A DNA stretch of 64,000 nucleotides from Heterocephalus glaber (Eukaryota > Chordata > Mammalia > Rodentia > Bathyergidae), in NCBI RefSeq assembly GCF_000247695.1, contig NW_004624751.1:21539564-21603563 (forward strand). Reading direction: 5' to 3'. Positions 43,891 through 56,399 of this stretch are shown piece by piece. Every line of letters begins with the position of its first letter. Position 1 is the stretch's first letter. The translations under genes were made by a program, and so were the position numbers. The notes below the pieces were generated by a model, which was given only the letters and a program-made list of their open reading frames with translations, did not search any database and was not told where the DNA came from.

Positions 43891-44410
43891 TGGCTGTAGT
43901 ACTTTGAATTGTGTCCTCCAAAGATACACTATTAAGTCCTAATCTTCAGTTCTATAAATGTGAATTTATCTGGAATTGGGATTTGTGATCATAATCAAGT
44001 TAAAATGAGGTTATTTTGGATTAGGGTGGGCATTGATTCTGACTTATTATAAGAAGAGAAGGGGGCTGGGCATGGGTAATCCCAGCACTCAGGAAGAGTT
44101 CAAAACCAGCCTGAACTACATAGCCAGACCCTGGAGAGAGAGAGACACATATAAAGACACACGTGCACACACACAAGATCATATGCAGGCAGAGACAGTT
44201 TGGAATGATGCATCTATGAACTAAAGAAGGTCAAGAATTTCTGGAAGTCACCAGAATCTAAAAGGTAAGGAAGAACTCTTCCTTAGAATCTTCAGGGGAA
44301 GAATATTCTTGCTGACATCTTCATTTTGTACATCTACCCCCAAAAGCTGAGAGAATAAATTTCTATTGTTTTAAGTCATTTTGTTATGGCAGCATGATGA
44401 AACTAGTACA
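43891..44410 (+). mobile_element. MLT1 LTR split by a B1 SINE
   Basis: ACTTTGAATTGTGTCCTCCA, GATCATAATCAAGTTAAAAT and TTGGATTAGGGTGGGCATTG to the left of the B1. To its right come GACACATATAAAGACACACG, AAGCTGAGAGAATAAATTTC and the 3' end TTTTGTTATGGCAGCATGAT through ACTAGTACA. Confidence 0.9.
44064..44139 (+). mobile_element. B1 SINE (7SL-derived) with two internal deletions
   Basis: GGCTGGGCATGGGTAATCCC, AGCACTCAGGAAGAGTTCAA, AACCAGCCTGAACTACATAG and CCAGACCCTGG. Relative to a standard B1 it lacks about 12 bases after GCATGG and about 20 around the 'ggctgaggcaggagg' part. It is the only simple B1 I see, which argues against a mouse/rat-type genome. Confidence 0.88.
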
Positions 44411-45008
44411 ATAACATAGACCAAATTATACACTCCGGCTTTAGTTTACTTTTAAGACTACAATAATGATGTCAGTTAATAGATTAGGCCAATTAGAAAG
44501 TCCCTCTGAAGACTATTCAGCATAGCACCATGGTAGACAGATGCACCTAGAAGAAGTTAATTGCAATAAAATGGGTTTAAATAAAGCAAAACCAACTTTT
44601 TCCCATGATATCAAAATAATTCAAGTAAATTTCAAAGATTTAAGTGTTGAATTATGCATCTAATTATCTTTGTTTTATACCTTTGCATGTATAGATGTAC
44701 ACATCACTAGCATTTCTTGAAAGTCATGGAAAGGATCATTTGACAAAGGTTTATTTTTCTAGGAATTGACTGTTTCTTTAAAATAAAGACAAGTGAAAGA
44801 AACAATTACAGCTAAGAACAGTCAGTCCCATAAACAATGAATGATGTTGACTGACAGAAATTAGCAAGAAGAAAGAGAAAAGGGAATCTACAATATAGAT
44901 TTCACTTTAATTGACCTCAAATGTTTTTTAATAGAGCAAAAATAGAATACACCATTCCTTTACTTATGCAATTAAGTTTATGCAGCTCCAGTTTATTATG
45001 GCTTGTTT
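44411..45008. other. Unique sequence
   Basis: No gene or repeat recognised. Confidence 0.4.
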
Positions 45009-45046
45009 CACACACACACACAAATACACACACACACACACACACC
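45009..45046. repeat. (CA)n microsatellite
   Basis: Two CA runs separated by AAAT. A minus-strand frame with a Val-Cys run crosses it and is not a gene. Confidence 0.95.
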
Positions 45047-45552
45047 TCCACCACCACTAAAAGCCAAAATAAAAGGACTTCAAATAATTTAGAATGATTT
45101 TTGTAATTGGTTTCTTTTTTAAAAAAATCCTTTAAGGGTAGATCTTCCAAAGGAGATAATCTTTGAGTCCCAGACCAATTAAGTGTTCTGCTGAGTTTCA
45201 GCAGCAACAGTTTTGGATTTTAAGAAAATGTTAATACCAGCACTAAATTTTATTCTGTTAATTGTGCTAATAATCAATAAGTAATTTTCATTCTAAACTA
45301 GGTTCTTTATGTTACTTAAATAAACCAACTGAAGATCATTTACATCTCAATAACAATTCCTAATAATGTCACATCATTAAATTCCACCCTGGTTCTCAAT
45401 AATGTCGGTTAGTGACCAATAAAAGGACTTATTCCCTTGGTCAGGTCCGCAGGGGGATAACATGAACAAATGGATGAAAGATTTTCTTGTTGCACCACCA
45501 TACTAGTGAAGCTTTCTTCTCTTGGGATTTTTGCCATAATTGAGTTGCAGAC

Positions 45553-45692
45553 TGGCTTTTTTCTTTTCCTGTCCCTCCTTTCTTTACCTCTCTTTCCTCT
45601 TCTTTGTTTTTTCTCTTCTATATTCTTCATTCTACCTCTTCCCCTTTCCTTTTTTCCCTCTCCCCTCTTTTCCTTCTTTTTTCTTTCCTTTC
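45553..45692. repeat. Polypyrimidine tract
   Basis: About 140 bases that are almost only C and T on the plus strand (TCCCTCCTTTCTTTACCTCT, CCCTCTCCCCTCTTTTCCTT). Open frames on both strands here are compositional. Confidence 0.9.
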
Positions 45693-46479
45693 ATATTTGC
45701 TTTGAAATAGAATCGTTGTGATCCTAGTTTTGGCAAAATAGTCATAAAAGAAAGAGTCTTCTGTATTCTATTTCTCATTGGAAAGATGAATAAAAAAGCA
45801 AAATACTTTAAAAACTTCTGTACCATGGATGTAAGTCTCTTTACACTAAAATGGGGTGGATATTTTATAATTATTTATGTATGTAGATCAATATAGATAT
45901 ACTATTTTGATATTACATCTAAGAAAAATATTTGGGGACTATATTTCTAAGTTGATTATTTATATTGACCAAAATAAGTCACTTGTTTCTTTATGTTGTT
46001 CTGTATAGTTGCCGTGATATAGAATCCACTGTGTATCAGTAAAAAGTGTTTCTATAGCTAAAATGTGCATAACTTAAATGGTGAAAATCATTACTATTTT
46101 AAAACACATTTTTAACAGTGTTTTTGTGATACTAACACACTTGCTGATGATATTGAAATTTTTATGTTAATTAAACAACCCCTAACCACTCAGTACATTT
46201 CAGATATGTACATTTTGTAATTACCTCCATTATTGAAATAGCTGGCTTGATTTATCCATGCCACAGTAACATTGTAGCTTCTGTTATTTTTGTCTTTAGA
46301 AAAACATAGGTCCCAGTGAGGGAATATAAAACTATTACTGTAAATTAAATATTAAAGCTAACTTATTCTTGCATAAGAATGCTGTCAAATAATGGTGATA
46401 ACTGTTTCCAAGATAGAAACTATTTTTCGGCTTTTTGTTGTTTTGAAGAACAAATTAAAATCTGATTTTCAGTTCTTTT
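45693..46479. other. Unique AT-rich sequence
   Basis: No gene or repeat recognised. Confidence 0.4.
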
Positions 46480-46900
46480 GGTAAATTGCATGTAGTTAGT
46501 GTGTATGGTTTTACTGATGGCAGTAGCTTAGGGGGAAGCTATTACAGTCTTAGTTTAGCGATTAAGAAATACAACATTTGTTGAAGGGCTAGGCCTTTTA
46601 GTCCAGAATGGATTATCACTTGATCCTTCCTTAAGCATTTTTATACAGGAGTGCATTCTCCTTGGAGCCACTCTGGGCTCCATGCCTCATTAGTTTGGGC
46701 GTTAGATAAATCAAAGGCAGCCTCGGAGACAAAGATAACCAAACTGCAGGCCAGCAAGATGATGATGTATGGATCCAGGAGGCTAATAGGAAAGTATTGA
46801 CAGGAAAATGGTGTGCTTATCCTGCAATCACTGCATATTGCAATGAGAGCTCCCCGAAGCAGATGGGATACACTTCAGGGAATGTGCAACTGCAAGACTG
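46480..46900. promoter_or_regulatory. Candidate conserved non-coding element
   Basis: Non-repetitive, locally GC-richer block with AGATAAATCAAAGGC (GATA and TCF/LEF-like, about 46704), a second AAAGATAAC about 30 bases on, GCCTCATTAG (homeodomain-like) and GGCCTTTTAG. Motif clustering without any transposon is the only evidence. Confidence 0.3.
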
Positions 46901-48249
46901 CTAGGCAGAAATGGGTCCTTGTGCTTTAAATTCTAACAAAAACTTAGTTTCTTTTTAGCAGCACTTCAAATGCATCAAAATGTATAGTGCCACAGGCCAC
47001 AGCAAACTCTAAAAGACAAAATCTCATCTCAAAACTGCAAGTGTTGGAGTGATTTACATTCTGGATTTTCTTTCTCACCAATATGACCTTTGAATGGCAA
47101 GAAATAAATGACTAGTCATACTTTCTATGATTAAAACTGTCCCATCAGCTTTTAATACATGATGAAGTTTGTTTTCATTCTTTTATCTGTACTACTAGTC
47201 TTCAATACAGTATAAAGTTTACTTTTATGGGATTTAGAATGAACACTATTTGAGCAAGATTTAACATGCAAAACACACATGTATTATTTGTCATATTCTG
47301 TATTTAAATAATATTTTTTGATTCTCATCTTCAATTGATATCTTTAGACTACATTCATCTTTTAAAGTTACATGTAGAATCTTATGCTCAGTATTGTATC
47401 TCTCTTCATTCTAGAAATCATGCATTTTATATATTTCTTAATTTGATTATGTGTAAAATGTAAAAATCCAGTGTAAAAAAATTATAATACTGCAGTGACC
47501 CTACCTATTAGAATCACACATTCAGAGAAACATTCATTAATAGACATTTAACCTGAGCCTACTAAGGAACTGCCAAGGTTGAAGGTTAACTAACAGAATT
47601 GATTTTCCAAATCATGATGTGCTCCTTCAATCACCTCTTTCTTAGCTCAGAGTAGAACTTCCTGATTTACTCAGGACGATGTAACTCTGGAAAGAGAAGC
47701 AATTGTGAGTTCTCTGGTTTACTTAGGGTTACTCTTAGTTTACTCTGGTTCACTCTCTTTAAGTCTAGGACCATGGAAAGCAAATACTGTATATTTATTC
47801 CAACAGGATCTGGGAGTTAGGAACGTCCTATAGCCGCACAATGCCTGGGTACTCTTTGCATAGTACACACACTAACGCATCACCTCAACGGGATGGTGAT
47901 CTGATTTGGTCTCAGGTCACTATACTGTCAGGATCTGAATGTGGTCATGAAGTAAGCAAGAATGATCTGGATAGGCTTTGAAGAGAAATCATAGAAAAAC
48001 AGTACAACAAATTTGAGACAATAATTTGTGGTGATTGACATGTTAATTTTGCGGTTGCCAGAGTGTTATCTAAAAGTCATCATTATCTAAAAATCTAATC
48101 TGTATTTAAGGCATTAGTATACTTCATCTCATATATTATCCACAGAAAATTAGTGTAACTGTTACTATTCAAATAGGTAGCATTTTAATTCATGATAGAT
48201 CTCATATCTGGATGTCTTTATCCTTTGTTCAAAGGCAATAGAAGCACAG
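46901..48249. other. Unique sequence
   Basis: No gene or repeat recognised in about 1.3 kb. Confidence 0.4.
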
Positions 48250-48380
48250 GAAGATTTAAGATTTTTTTGCTTTTTTAATATTAGTACATGTTTGGAGTAT
48301 ATGATGTTTCCATTCATCTCCAGAAATGCTAAATGTACTTAACATATCTTGATTCTTCTTATTCCCCTTTCCCTCCCAAC
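48250..48380 (-). mobile_element. LINE-1 3' end, short
   Basis: T-run, TTAATATTAGTACATGTTTG, TATGATGTTTCCATTCATCT and a C/T-rich end: the same 3'UTR type as at 5165 and 15684. Confidence 0.6.
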
Positions 48381-48386
48381 CCAGAA

Positions 48387-48412
48387 GATTAATTTAATTT
48401 AATTTAATTTAA
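48387..48412. repeat. (TTTAA)n microsatellite
   Basis: Five units of AATTT/TTTAA. Confidence 0.93.
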
Positions 48413-49258
48413 TGGTGTTGGAGGGTAATGAACAAGAAACAGTGAAACTTCATTTATTGTTCAATATATATTGTACTGATGGAAAAAAGAAGGTCCTCTC
48501 TACCTCCAAAATAAAACCACTTGCAAAGATCAAACAACCAGTACTTGGAAAAGCAGAGCTAGATTCTGAGGTCTGCTGACAACTAATCTGATGTCTCTAA
48601 CTTTCTGCCTCTCTAGTCAGCACAGAATCTGTGGGTGAGAAAGTGAGCTATTGCTATGCTACAGTTACTAAAAATGAAAAAAGAGGCAAGTTAATGAAAA
48701 AATGGGACTGAATCACAAAATGAAAACATAGCTCACTCAGGGCACTAGAGTGCTCTAGTATAATTTCATCAATGAAAAGACAAATAAATGCAAGAGACGG
48801 TTCCTAGTCTGGTCCAAGTTATTGACTAGATAGAAGCCTGGTCCCACTGACCAACTTAGACCTAATCCCTCAAGAGTCACTTACACAGTTTGATGGGGAA
48901 AAAAATTTGCCCTTCATATTTTGCTTTGGTGGATCTAGTTGCTTTACCTACTACTGGATTTCATGAGTCATCTTCCTTTTTCTCCAAGGATTTCTGACTT
49001 AAAACTTTAAAAAAAATAAGCATAAGAGCTATTATTTTGCAAAACATAAAGGATATTATACAAGGCTTTCTGAAATAGATTATAAATAAATCACCTTCAG
49101 TTCTGTGTATTACAGTTGTAAAAATATTAAAGAAAGTGTCAGTTGGTTGGTTTTCCTCTACATTATTTCTAAAATCTTCTTTATCTTAGAATAAGAGAAA
49201 TGGGTCACATAATTTCAATTTCTTCTCTGAAGCTTTGCTGTTCTTGGCACATACTGTG
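48413..49258. other. Unique sequence
   Basis: No gene or repeat recognised. Confidence 0.4.
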
Positions 49259-49318
49259 TCCCTCTCCCCCCTTTCTCCCCTCTTCTCTCCCTTTCTTCTT
49301 TCTCTTCCCCCTCGCTCA
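49259..49318. repeat. Polypyrimidine tract
   Basis: About 60 bases of almost pure C/T (CCCTCTCCCCCCTTTCTCCC start). Confidence 0.9.
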
Positions 49319-49730
49319 GAAACCCCAGGAAGGCATGGTCAAGTGGAGATCTGAATTCACTGCAGATACACTGGTCAGCTTCTTTTTAAAAATACAAACC
49401 TATATTTCAACTAATTCGACTTTAAAAAGTGTGACTTTAAAAATAATTTAGAAACACATTGCACACAAGGATGAGAATCCCATAGTTTATTATGTCACCT
49501 GTCATGTCTCAGAAGTAGTTAAATGATTATTCTAAAAATTATAACCAGAAATCTCCTAGAACTCATATCAAGCCTGCAGTGTTCTTACTTAGGATACTCT
49601 TCACTGAGCTGAGCTCCTGGGGAGGCTGCAAGGAAACCAGACATCCAAACAAAATAAAACAAGTCCAGGTCTCTTCATAAAGGAACACCAGAAGGAATAG
49701 AAAAGACTATTCTAACTGTGCTACCTCATC
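49319..49730. other. Unique sequence
   Basis: No gene or repeat recognised. Confidence 0.4.
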
Positions 49731-50290
49731 ATGCCTTCTGCCTGCATTCTGCAGTGTTGGTTACTGACGTTTCTTTTATTTCCCCAAGCCTGTAAACTCC
49801 CAACTGGTGCCCTGTTCATCATGCTCTGCCTTTGTTCTGCTGGTCCAACCGCTTTCCCTGCACTGCCCATTAGCCCAGGGAACATTGTGATTAATGCGTG
49901 TGCTCCCCGCTCCAGCCAGCAGGACTGGCTGGTGGCTGCTCTGGAGCAGCCACCAGTGTCCCTGTGCCTTTAACTGACTTCCCTTTATCTGTCGGCCCTG
50001 GGCCTGCAGCTGGGCCTCCTCTTGGCCTGACCCACCGCCTCCTGCACCCTGGGACTCAGGCAGGGTGCGTTCATTACTCATCTGTGACAATAACCCATCC
50101 AGGAAGATGTAGAACTCAATTCCAGCAGAAAGACCTATAATGTCGGAGTCAGGAGGTTATCGCTGAGGGACCTGCACCTTGCTCCTGGCTTCTCTTATCG
50201 AGAGCTTTACAGGCTCTGCTGGGGCCAGCATCTTGTAAAGCTGAGGGTGGCAGATTTGGCCTCAGATTAGCATACATTTTGCTAAGTGGT
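49731..50290. promoter_or_regulatory. GC-richer non-repetitive block, candidate regulatory element
   Basis: The clearest unique GC-rich island in the window (not a full CpG island: CpGs are sparse). It has AACATTGTGATTAATGCGTG (SOX-like ACATTGTG beside a homeodomain TTAATG, 49881-49900), GGTTATCGCTG (about 50155), TCTTATCGAGAG (GATA-like) and CTCAGATTAGCATACATTTT (about 50261). Overlapping open frames of 80-104 codons on both strands have Gly/Ala/Gln-rich translations and no domain. I consider it regulatory rather than coding. Confidence 0.35.
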
Positions 50291-51949
50291 ACTACATTTA
50301 ATTAAAAGGTAAACCTTAGTTATTTTTTTTGTTACTGTAGTATAGGAAAATAAGAGAAGTATGTATTGTACACTGTGAGTTGATGGTAGACAGGGAAAGA
50401 CAGCAAATCCTCGAATACTTCTGTCCATAGCTGTCTTTAGTCCTCTCTCCTCCTCACAGAGGCAAATTACTCATCAGTGCCCAGGAGTCCGCTCCCTGCA
50501 CCCCACAATACTTGTACCACACCAAAGGATCCCAGAGTGCACTTGCTGCTTAGCCCTGGAATGTATTTTGCAACTATTCAGTCAAGCCCTATCTCTCCTT
50601 TTATATCTTTCTTTGAAGAAAATATGAGCTACTGACTAAAGTTTTGATGTGTGGATCATTTAATGGAGCACTTATCACCTCCCAGAACTTCCAATTTGGT
50701 GTTAATTAGAAACATAAAAAGGCCAACTACAGAAGAGGTGGGATCAGGATGGGGGCAGTCACCCTTGGAATATGTCTTTTGTATCATTTAATCATTTTCT
50801 AGAAGTATTTACATCATAATATTAAAGTAAAGCATAAGTATTAGAGTCACATTAATTTCATTAGAATAAAAAGATACTCATCAAATGGCAATAATTAACC
50901 AAACATCAGAAAAATCCACTCGGCTTGGTAAGGAAATTCAGGTCGTGACCACAGAATCACTGAAAACCAATCATCCAATTAAATACTGTAATCTACTAAA
51001 GGTATTTTTCAGTGATTTTAGAATGTTTACTTATCAAGAGGTAATATCGTGACACCATATTTTAAAATACTGGGAGAATATGAAAAAAACAGACTAAGGG
51101 AAATTTTAATTGAGTTTAAAACAGAGTAAATCCAAGCCAAATGACATAACTGAGGGTACTATTTCATGTTATTAGAATAATTGTGTGCATCTTTTCCAAA
51201 AACTTTGTAAAGATACCATTTTCTCAAACTTCCTAAGGCCTTGACCCAAATTTTTACCACATCACTCTTTTCCTCTAAACAATGCAATCTTCCACAGCAC
51301 CACAGTTTCTTGCTTCTTTACTTTATGGCACTTCATGGCCTCTCAGGTTCTCCTATTACTGCCACCACATTGAGCCTGGGACATTTTCATTAGGAATAAC
51401 CCCAAATATGTAACAGACACCACTATACTCATACCGCAAGCCCCATACCTCTCTCTTAAAAAAAAAAAAAGTACTTCAGAATGCATACATATGATTATGT
51501 GGAAGATAAGAGAGATCTTAAATTAGGACTCCCACAGAGTTCCACATACCTCAGTTTCTTAATCTACTTAGAGCTTTTCTTTTAAAAAAATTATAGTTGT
51601 TAATTGGGAAAATCATAATTAAAAACCTCAACAAGTTTCAGAAGCTATAAATATTCCCAAACATTCCTATACTTTAACAAGCAAAAAAAATAACATTACT
51701 TATGTCTCAAACGTACTTAACAGCAGAATCCTTTTTAGGTAGCACTGATGAGGGGTACCTTCCCACACAGCAGACTAGAAGAAGCCTGTGTCTTCACTCT
51801 TTTTAAATAGTATCTGAAGAGAATTTGCTTATATTAAAATCATCTTACAGGGGGTCCTGAGGTAGAGGGCGGGATAACACAATGAAGAGAACATATGGAA
51901 AACTAGTAGTTTTTCTTCTACAAAAATTGATCTTCTCTCTTTCACCTTT
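50291..51949. other. Unique sequence
   Basis: No gene or confident repeat. A 13-base A-run lies at about 51458. Confidence 0.4.
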
Positions 51950-52165
51950 TGGAATTAACTATGGCACAATGTCACTTCACCCAGCTTACATAGCAATCAG
52001 TTCCTATTTCGATCATAGAACTTACTTTACTTTATAGTAATCACTTGTCATGAATGTTTGTGGCTTGCTCCTTAGAAGAGAGTCGATATCTAATTCTTTC
52101 TTCTGTCTCACCTTCTTAGTATCATATTGGGCACATGTTTGTTGAGGGAATGAATCAACCAGTGA
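51950..52165 (+). mobile_element. L2 LINE 3' end
   Basis: CTTCACCCAGCTTACATAGC, ATAGAACTTACTTTAC, then CTTAGTATCATATTGGGCAC and GTTTGTTGAGGGAATGAATC in L2 tail order. Confidence 0.6.
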
Positions 52166-52254
52166 CTAAAATTTTGTCTTTGCATATTAAAATATAGCGT
52201 GCAAAATATGACAACTCAATCCTATTGTGACAAAAACAACTATATTAATAGTGC

Positions 52255-52485
52255 ATCAAGGTGATTGTGTGCCAGGTATTGTTACCTTCCTAATCACCCT
52301 ACTACTTCTGTAAGATATATGCTATGATTAACAATTAGATTAGACTAGGTAATAATATCATCTATCTCATTAGATGACTAAGAAAGCTGAGGCTGGAGGA
52401 GCTAATCGGTGTGTCCACAGTCATGCACAGTCTAGAAGGTGGAGCACAGAGATTTGAATCCAGGCTGGCCTGAGTCCAAACTCAT
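52255..52485 (-). mobile_element. MIR SINE, near full length
   Basis: GTGTGCCAGGTATTGTTACC, CATTAGATGACTAAGAAAGC followed by TGAGGCTGGAGGAGC, and GAGATTTGAATCCAGGCTGG: complement of MIR from 3' tail to tRNA-like head. Confidence 0.85.
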
Positions 52486-52629
52486 TAGCAGCATTAGCAG
52501 CTCTGCTCTACTGACAAGGAAGTGAAATATGTAAGCAGGCACGGTGCTGTGCGCTTCTTTCCTGCTTGCTCACATGCATCCTCACTAGCTGGAGGGCGTG
52601 TGGGGAGGTACCATTCACCTGATCTTACT

Positions 52630-52760
52630 TAGGAGGCAGTGGAGCATGGTAAGAAGTCACAAAGTCACCATGATGTAGTACCAGATACTTTGGCTTTGCA
52701 GGACAAATCACTCAGTTTCTCTAAGTCTCAGTTTTCTTATTGTAATGATCATTCCAGTGC
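52630..52760 (+). mobile_element. MIR SINE fragment
   Basis: GTGGAGCATGGTAAGAAGTC, ACAAATCACTCAGTTTCTCT and AAGTCTCAGTTTTCTTATTG: tRNA-like part and core of MIR on the plus strand. Confidence 0.75.
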
Positions 52761-53436
52761 TTAATTGTTTCTTTTTTTCAGTTAATAGGACATCATTATG
52801 ATTCCAGTTCAGAGCCCTAACTTCTGAAGGGGCAGGCGAAGCTTGATGTCTTCTCTACTCCCCACTCAGACTCTGATCCCTTTTGACCAACTTCTGACCC
52901 AACACTGTGTCTTAATCTGTGCTGCACACATCCAGTGTAAATTCTCAATTTCATTTTCATGACTTCTATAGTATTTGTGACTACTAAGGATACTCTCATT
53001 TCAAAAGTAATCCTTGATCATTGTATGAAAGTTTTGAGTTACAAAAAAAATTACAAGAAACTAACATAACTTGAATATTCAATATTAAAAATAAAGCTAT
53101 TAGTATTTTGGTCAATTTCTTGTAATTATTTTAATAATGTTTATTTTAAAATTTGAGACAGTTACAAAGTTTGTATCCATCTATATTTAGTTATTAACAT
53201 AAGCATTAACCCATATGTTTATATTTTATTTCAAACCAAAAATTAATGATCGTGTGCTGCAATTTACTTGACTCTTTCAATTCTATTTAGAATGTAAGTA
53301 TTACGATAAACATTCTTACATAAGAATCCTTTTCTGGCCATTTTACTTTGGAATATAGTTCTGAAAATTTTAAATGTATAAACATGTTTGGATTCTTGAT
53401 AAATATTATTAAGTTACTTTCCAGACCATCTAAGCT
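52761..53436. other. Unique AT-rich sequence
   Basis: No gene or repeat recognised. Confidence 0.4.
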
Positions 53437-53600
53437 TGTGTTTTCCAATATAATAGCCACTAGCCACAAGTACCTACTTAGATATAAATTTAAATTTATC
53501 AGACTTAAGAAAATTACAGTCCATCTAATGGTGACCCTAGCCATGTGCCAAGTGTTTATAACCACAGATATGGAGCATCCCCATCTTTGCAGAGGTGTGT
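53437..53600 (+). mobile_element. hAT-type MITE (TAGCCACTAGCCACA-core family)
   Basis: CCAATATAATAGCCACTAGC at the left, ATATAAATTTAAATTTATC in the middle and CCTAGCCATGTGCCAAGTGT with TTTATAACCACAGATATGG at the right. These are the mirrored TAGCCAC core words of an old mammalian non-autonomous DNA transposon; I am not certain of the subfamily. Overlapping frames on both strands (53287-53607) arise from its symmetry. Confidence 0.7.
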
Positions 53601-55409
53601 AGTGCACAGAGGTAAGACAAGAATGACCAAGAAGGAAGACAGAAACATTTGCACTTTGCTTAGTCCTGGAAAAGGGGCAGATAAGGAACTGGTAACCTCC
53701 TCAAGCACACAGATTGGATCATTATGTAGCAGAAGAGAGGAAATGGATGAAAAATTCTACCCATGTGCTTAGCACAAAAATTCAGTTGTTTTTACTTTCA
53801 CTTATTTTGAATCCATTTGATTCTCTTTTAACAAGAGAGTAACTCTGCAAAACAGAAAGAAAACCTCTCTTCTCTTGAATATGTATGTTGGTAAAGGCTT
53901 TTTTTTTTTCATTCTGAAAGACAGTCAACATGTTTTCATCTTGCTAATATCCTAGGAATCTGCACTCGGGGTCTGCAAGCCTCGTGGAAGAAGGGGAGCA
54001 CTGAGGAGCTTTGGTGAGAGAGGAGCCAGAGGAAGGAGGGAAAACTAGGAGAGACTGTGGGAAGTGAGGAAGGGAGGGAAGGACCAACCAAGACGGCATT
54101 CACTCATTTCAAATTTCAAATGCCCTAAGTAAGGCTCTATCTAAGAGAATGTGCATAGATTTCAGGAAAGTACCTAGATAAGCACAGTATAAAAGTACTG
54201 TTCCTGTATAAATGTGTTGCCCAAATATGGCCCTACTGAGGTGTGGACAATTTCCTTCCATACGAATGAAAAGACAACTACAGGGTAGAGGAAGATCCTG
54301 AGCCTAACTATGGAATGTTAGCACAAGCCATTTAACTACCCCATAAGGATACCTATTTGATTCTTCCTAAAATGCTCATAAACCAGAGGAAATTTGGGAA
54401 ACCTAGATGGCTGGCATCCCATGTGTACTCTTGAAGCCTAGACGGGGTGCCCCAGAGCTTTGCACAGTAGGATACCCTGGTACATGGAGAGCTAGCCACC
54501 TTTGCAACATTGTCAGCAAGGGGCTGGGAATAAAGCTGAATGCCATGGCTGGAAAGAAGAAAAACTTGTCTGAGGATGGTAAGTTCATCAGTCTTTATTG
54601 AATCCACATACATTTAGTTAACTTTTTTAGCACACTGAACAGTTTTCTTTCCTCTTCTAGCTCAGAACCAGGATCTGAATATATTCAATTAGAACACATC
54701 GAAGGACAGTATATTAAGGGCGCTAAATCAGGATAAGCATCTCTAGGTGTTTTAATTCCACATCAAACATAAAGTAATGAAAACTGTGGATAATGTTAGT
54801 AAGGTAATTTATACTTCCAGCTAAAAGTAAACATGAAAAAAGACCCAAATTTTAAGCTGTACTTATAGTCGAAGCCCATCTAGAAGATTTATTTGTAAGT
54901 TAAAGAGGTCTGAGTAAAATCATAAAGCTGATTCTTGGGCTCTGATAAAAAATAACGTGGTTTTTTTAATAGAGCCCAAGTACCTGCTGCATTGGAGTTG
55001 TTAAACTGAGAGGACGCAACCACAGGAAACCATTTGGCTCATTCTATAGAGAAAATGTATGTGAGATATGCAGACAGACACCATCCTAAGACCATGATTT
55101 GAGTGCCTGGTTCCAGCAGGACCTGAAGTCAGAGGTATTTCCAGATTTCCCTGTTAAGTCATTTAATAAATCCCCTTTGGAAATTTTAAATCATTAAATT
55201 AAATTAATTACTAGCAACATATTAAGACTATTCAAAAGGGATATAAACAAACTTATTTTCTCTTTATATTTTTCTAAAATGTTTATCAGATGCCAGTAGA
55301 TTAAATAGAGAACTTATTAGATTAGTAGAATAAATAAAGAACTTCTTTAACTGGAAGTCACAATAACACAGTGCCAAAGAGAAAGTTCTAAATTCATGTT
55401 AACTGACTT
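53601..55409. other. Unique sequence
   Basis: No gene or repeat recognised. Open frames at 54353-54613 overlap on both strands without domains. The part 54950-55130 is motif-rich (CCTGCTGCATTGGAGTTGTT, CAACCACAGGAAACC with a RUNX-like AACCACA) and could be regulatory. Confidence 0.35.
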
Positions 55410-55615
55410 TAAAACTTGGTTCTACTAACTACCACCTGGGTGACCTTGTACATATTATATAACTTCTCTGTACCTCATGTTCCTCCTACATAAAATAGAG
55501 GATAAGAATAGTTCCTTACTCATAGAGTTCTAATAATTTAATGAGTTAATGTCTGTGATACATTAGAACAGCACCTGTACACTGTGGTGCACTATAAATC
55601 CTACCATTGTTTCTA
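55410..55615 (+). mobile_element. MIR SINE
   Basis: TAAAACTTGGTTCTACTAAC, ACCTGGGTGACCTTGTACAT, ATAACTTCTCTGTACCTCAT, TAATGAGTTAATGTCTGTGA and GAACAGCACCTGTACACTGT follow MIR from head to tail. Confidence 0.88.
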
Positions 55616-56399
55616 CTGGCTAACAAGGTAGAGCATACTCAGAGTGACCAATTTTTGTACTATATATGTGTATTCCTCATCGGAAAATTGGACAGTCCTA
55701 GACTTGGGGATCACAGTTCCAAACTCTTACCATATAGCTACTAAATGATATTAACACTGACCTTGAGAAATACTGGTTGCGTCATGGCTGTACATAACAG
55801 AGTGAATCATAAAAATAAGTCATTGCTCGAATAACTTCAATTTTTGCCTGAATGACTTCAGTTTTCCTAATCCCTTGACATATCATTTGCAAATGCAAAA
55901 ATGTACATATCATACATCAAGACAAATCAAATAGAATTATAACAATGGTAGGTCTCAATGATGCCCTATCAAATATTTTTAATCCTCTTAATCAAGCTGC
56001 ATCTTTAAATTAAATATCTCTGATCTTCATCTTTACTTAACTTTTCAAACACCAGTAATGAGTGAATGAAAACAGCATTCATTACAATCCTCTAATCTTC
56101 GTACTGAGCTGTGTATTACAAGTTTCTGTTCACAGCCTCTTTCTTCTCAATTCATCTAATAAATATGAGAGAAAGTCTGCATGAAAACCATGACCTTAAA
56201 TATAGAAAACTACACTCATAAAATTGTTTATGTCTAAAATAAAAGCAAACTTTTCAGAACTAGTTTTTTAAATCTAATTTAACTTGGATACCTTATAAAT
56301 TGGGAGATAGAAATAGTTCCATCAATAACTACATTAGTAATTGAGAATCCATTTAGATGTTATAGTGACAGAATTTAAATAGAAAATTATTTAACAAAA
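55616..56399. other. Unique AT-rich sequence
   Basis: No gene or repeat recognised. Confidence 0.4.

Noticed and set aside
49776..50090. 104-codon minus-strand frame, Gly/Gln-rich, in a GC-richer block
   Set aside because: Competing frames on the other strand, no domain, no promoter or splice evidence; composition explains the openness.
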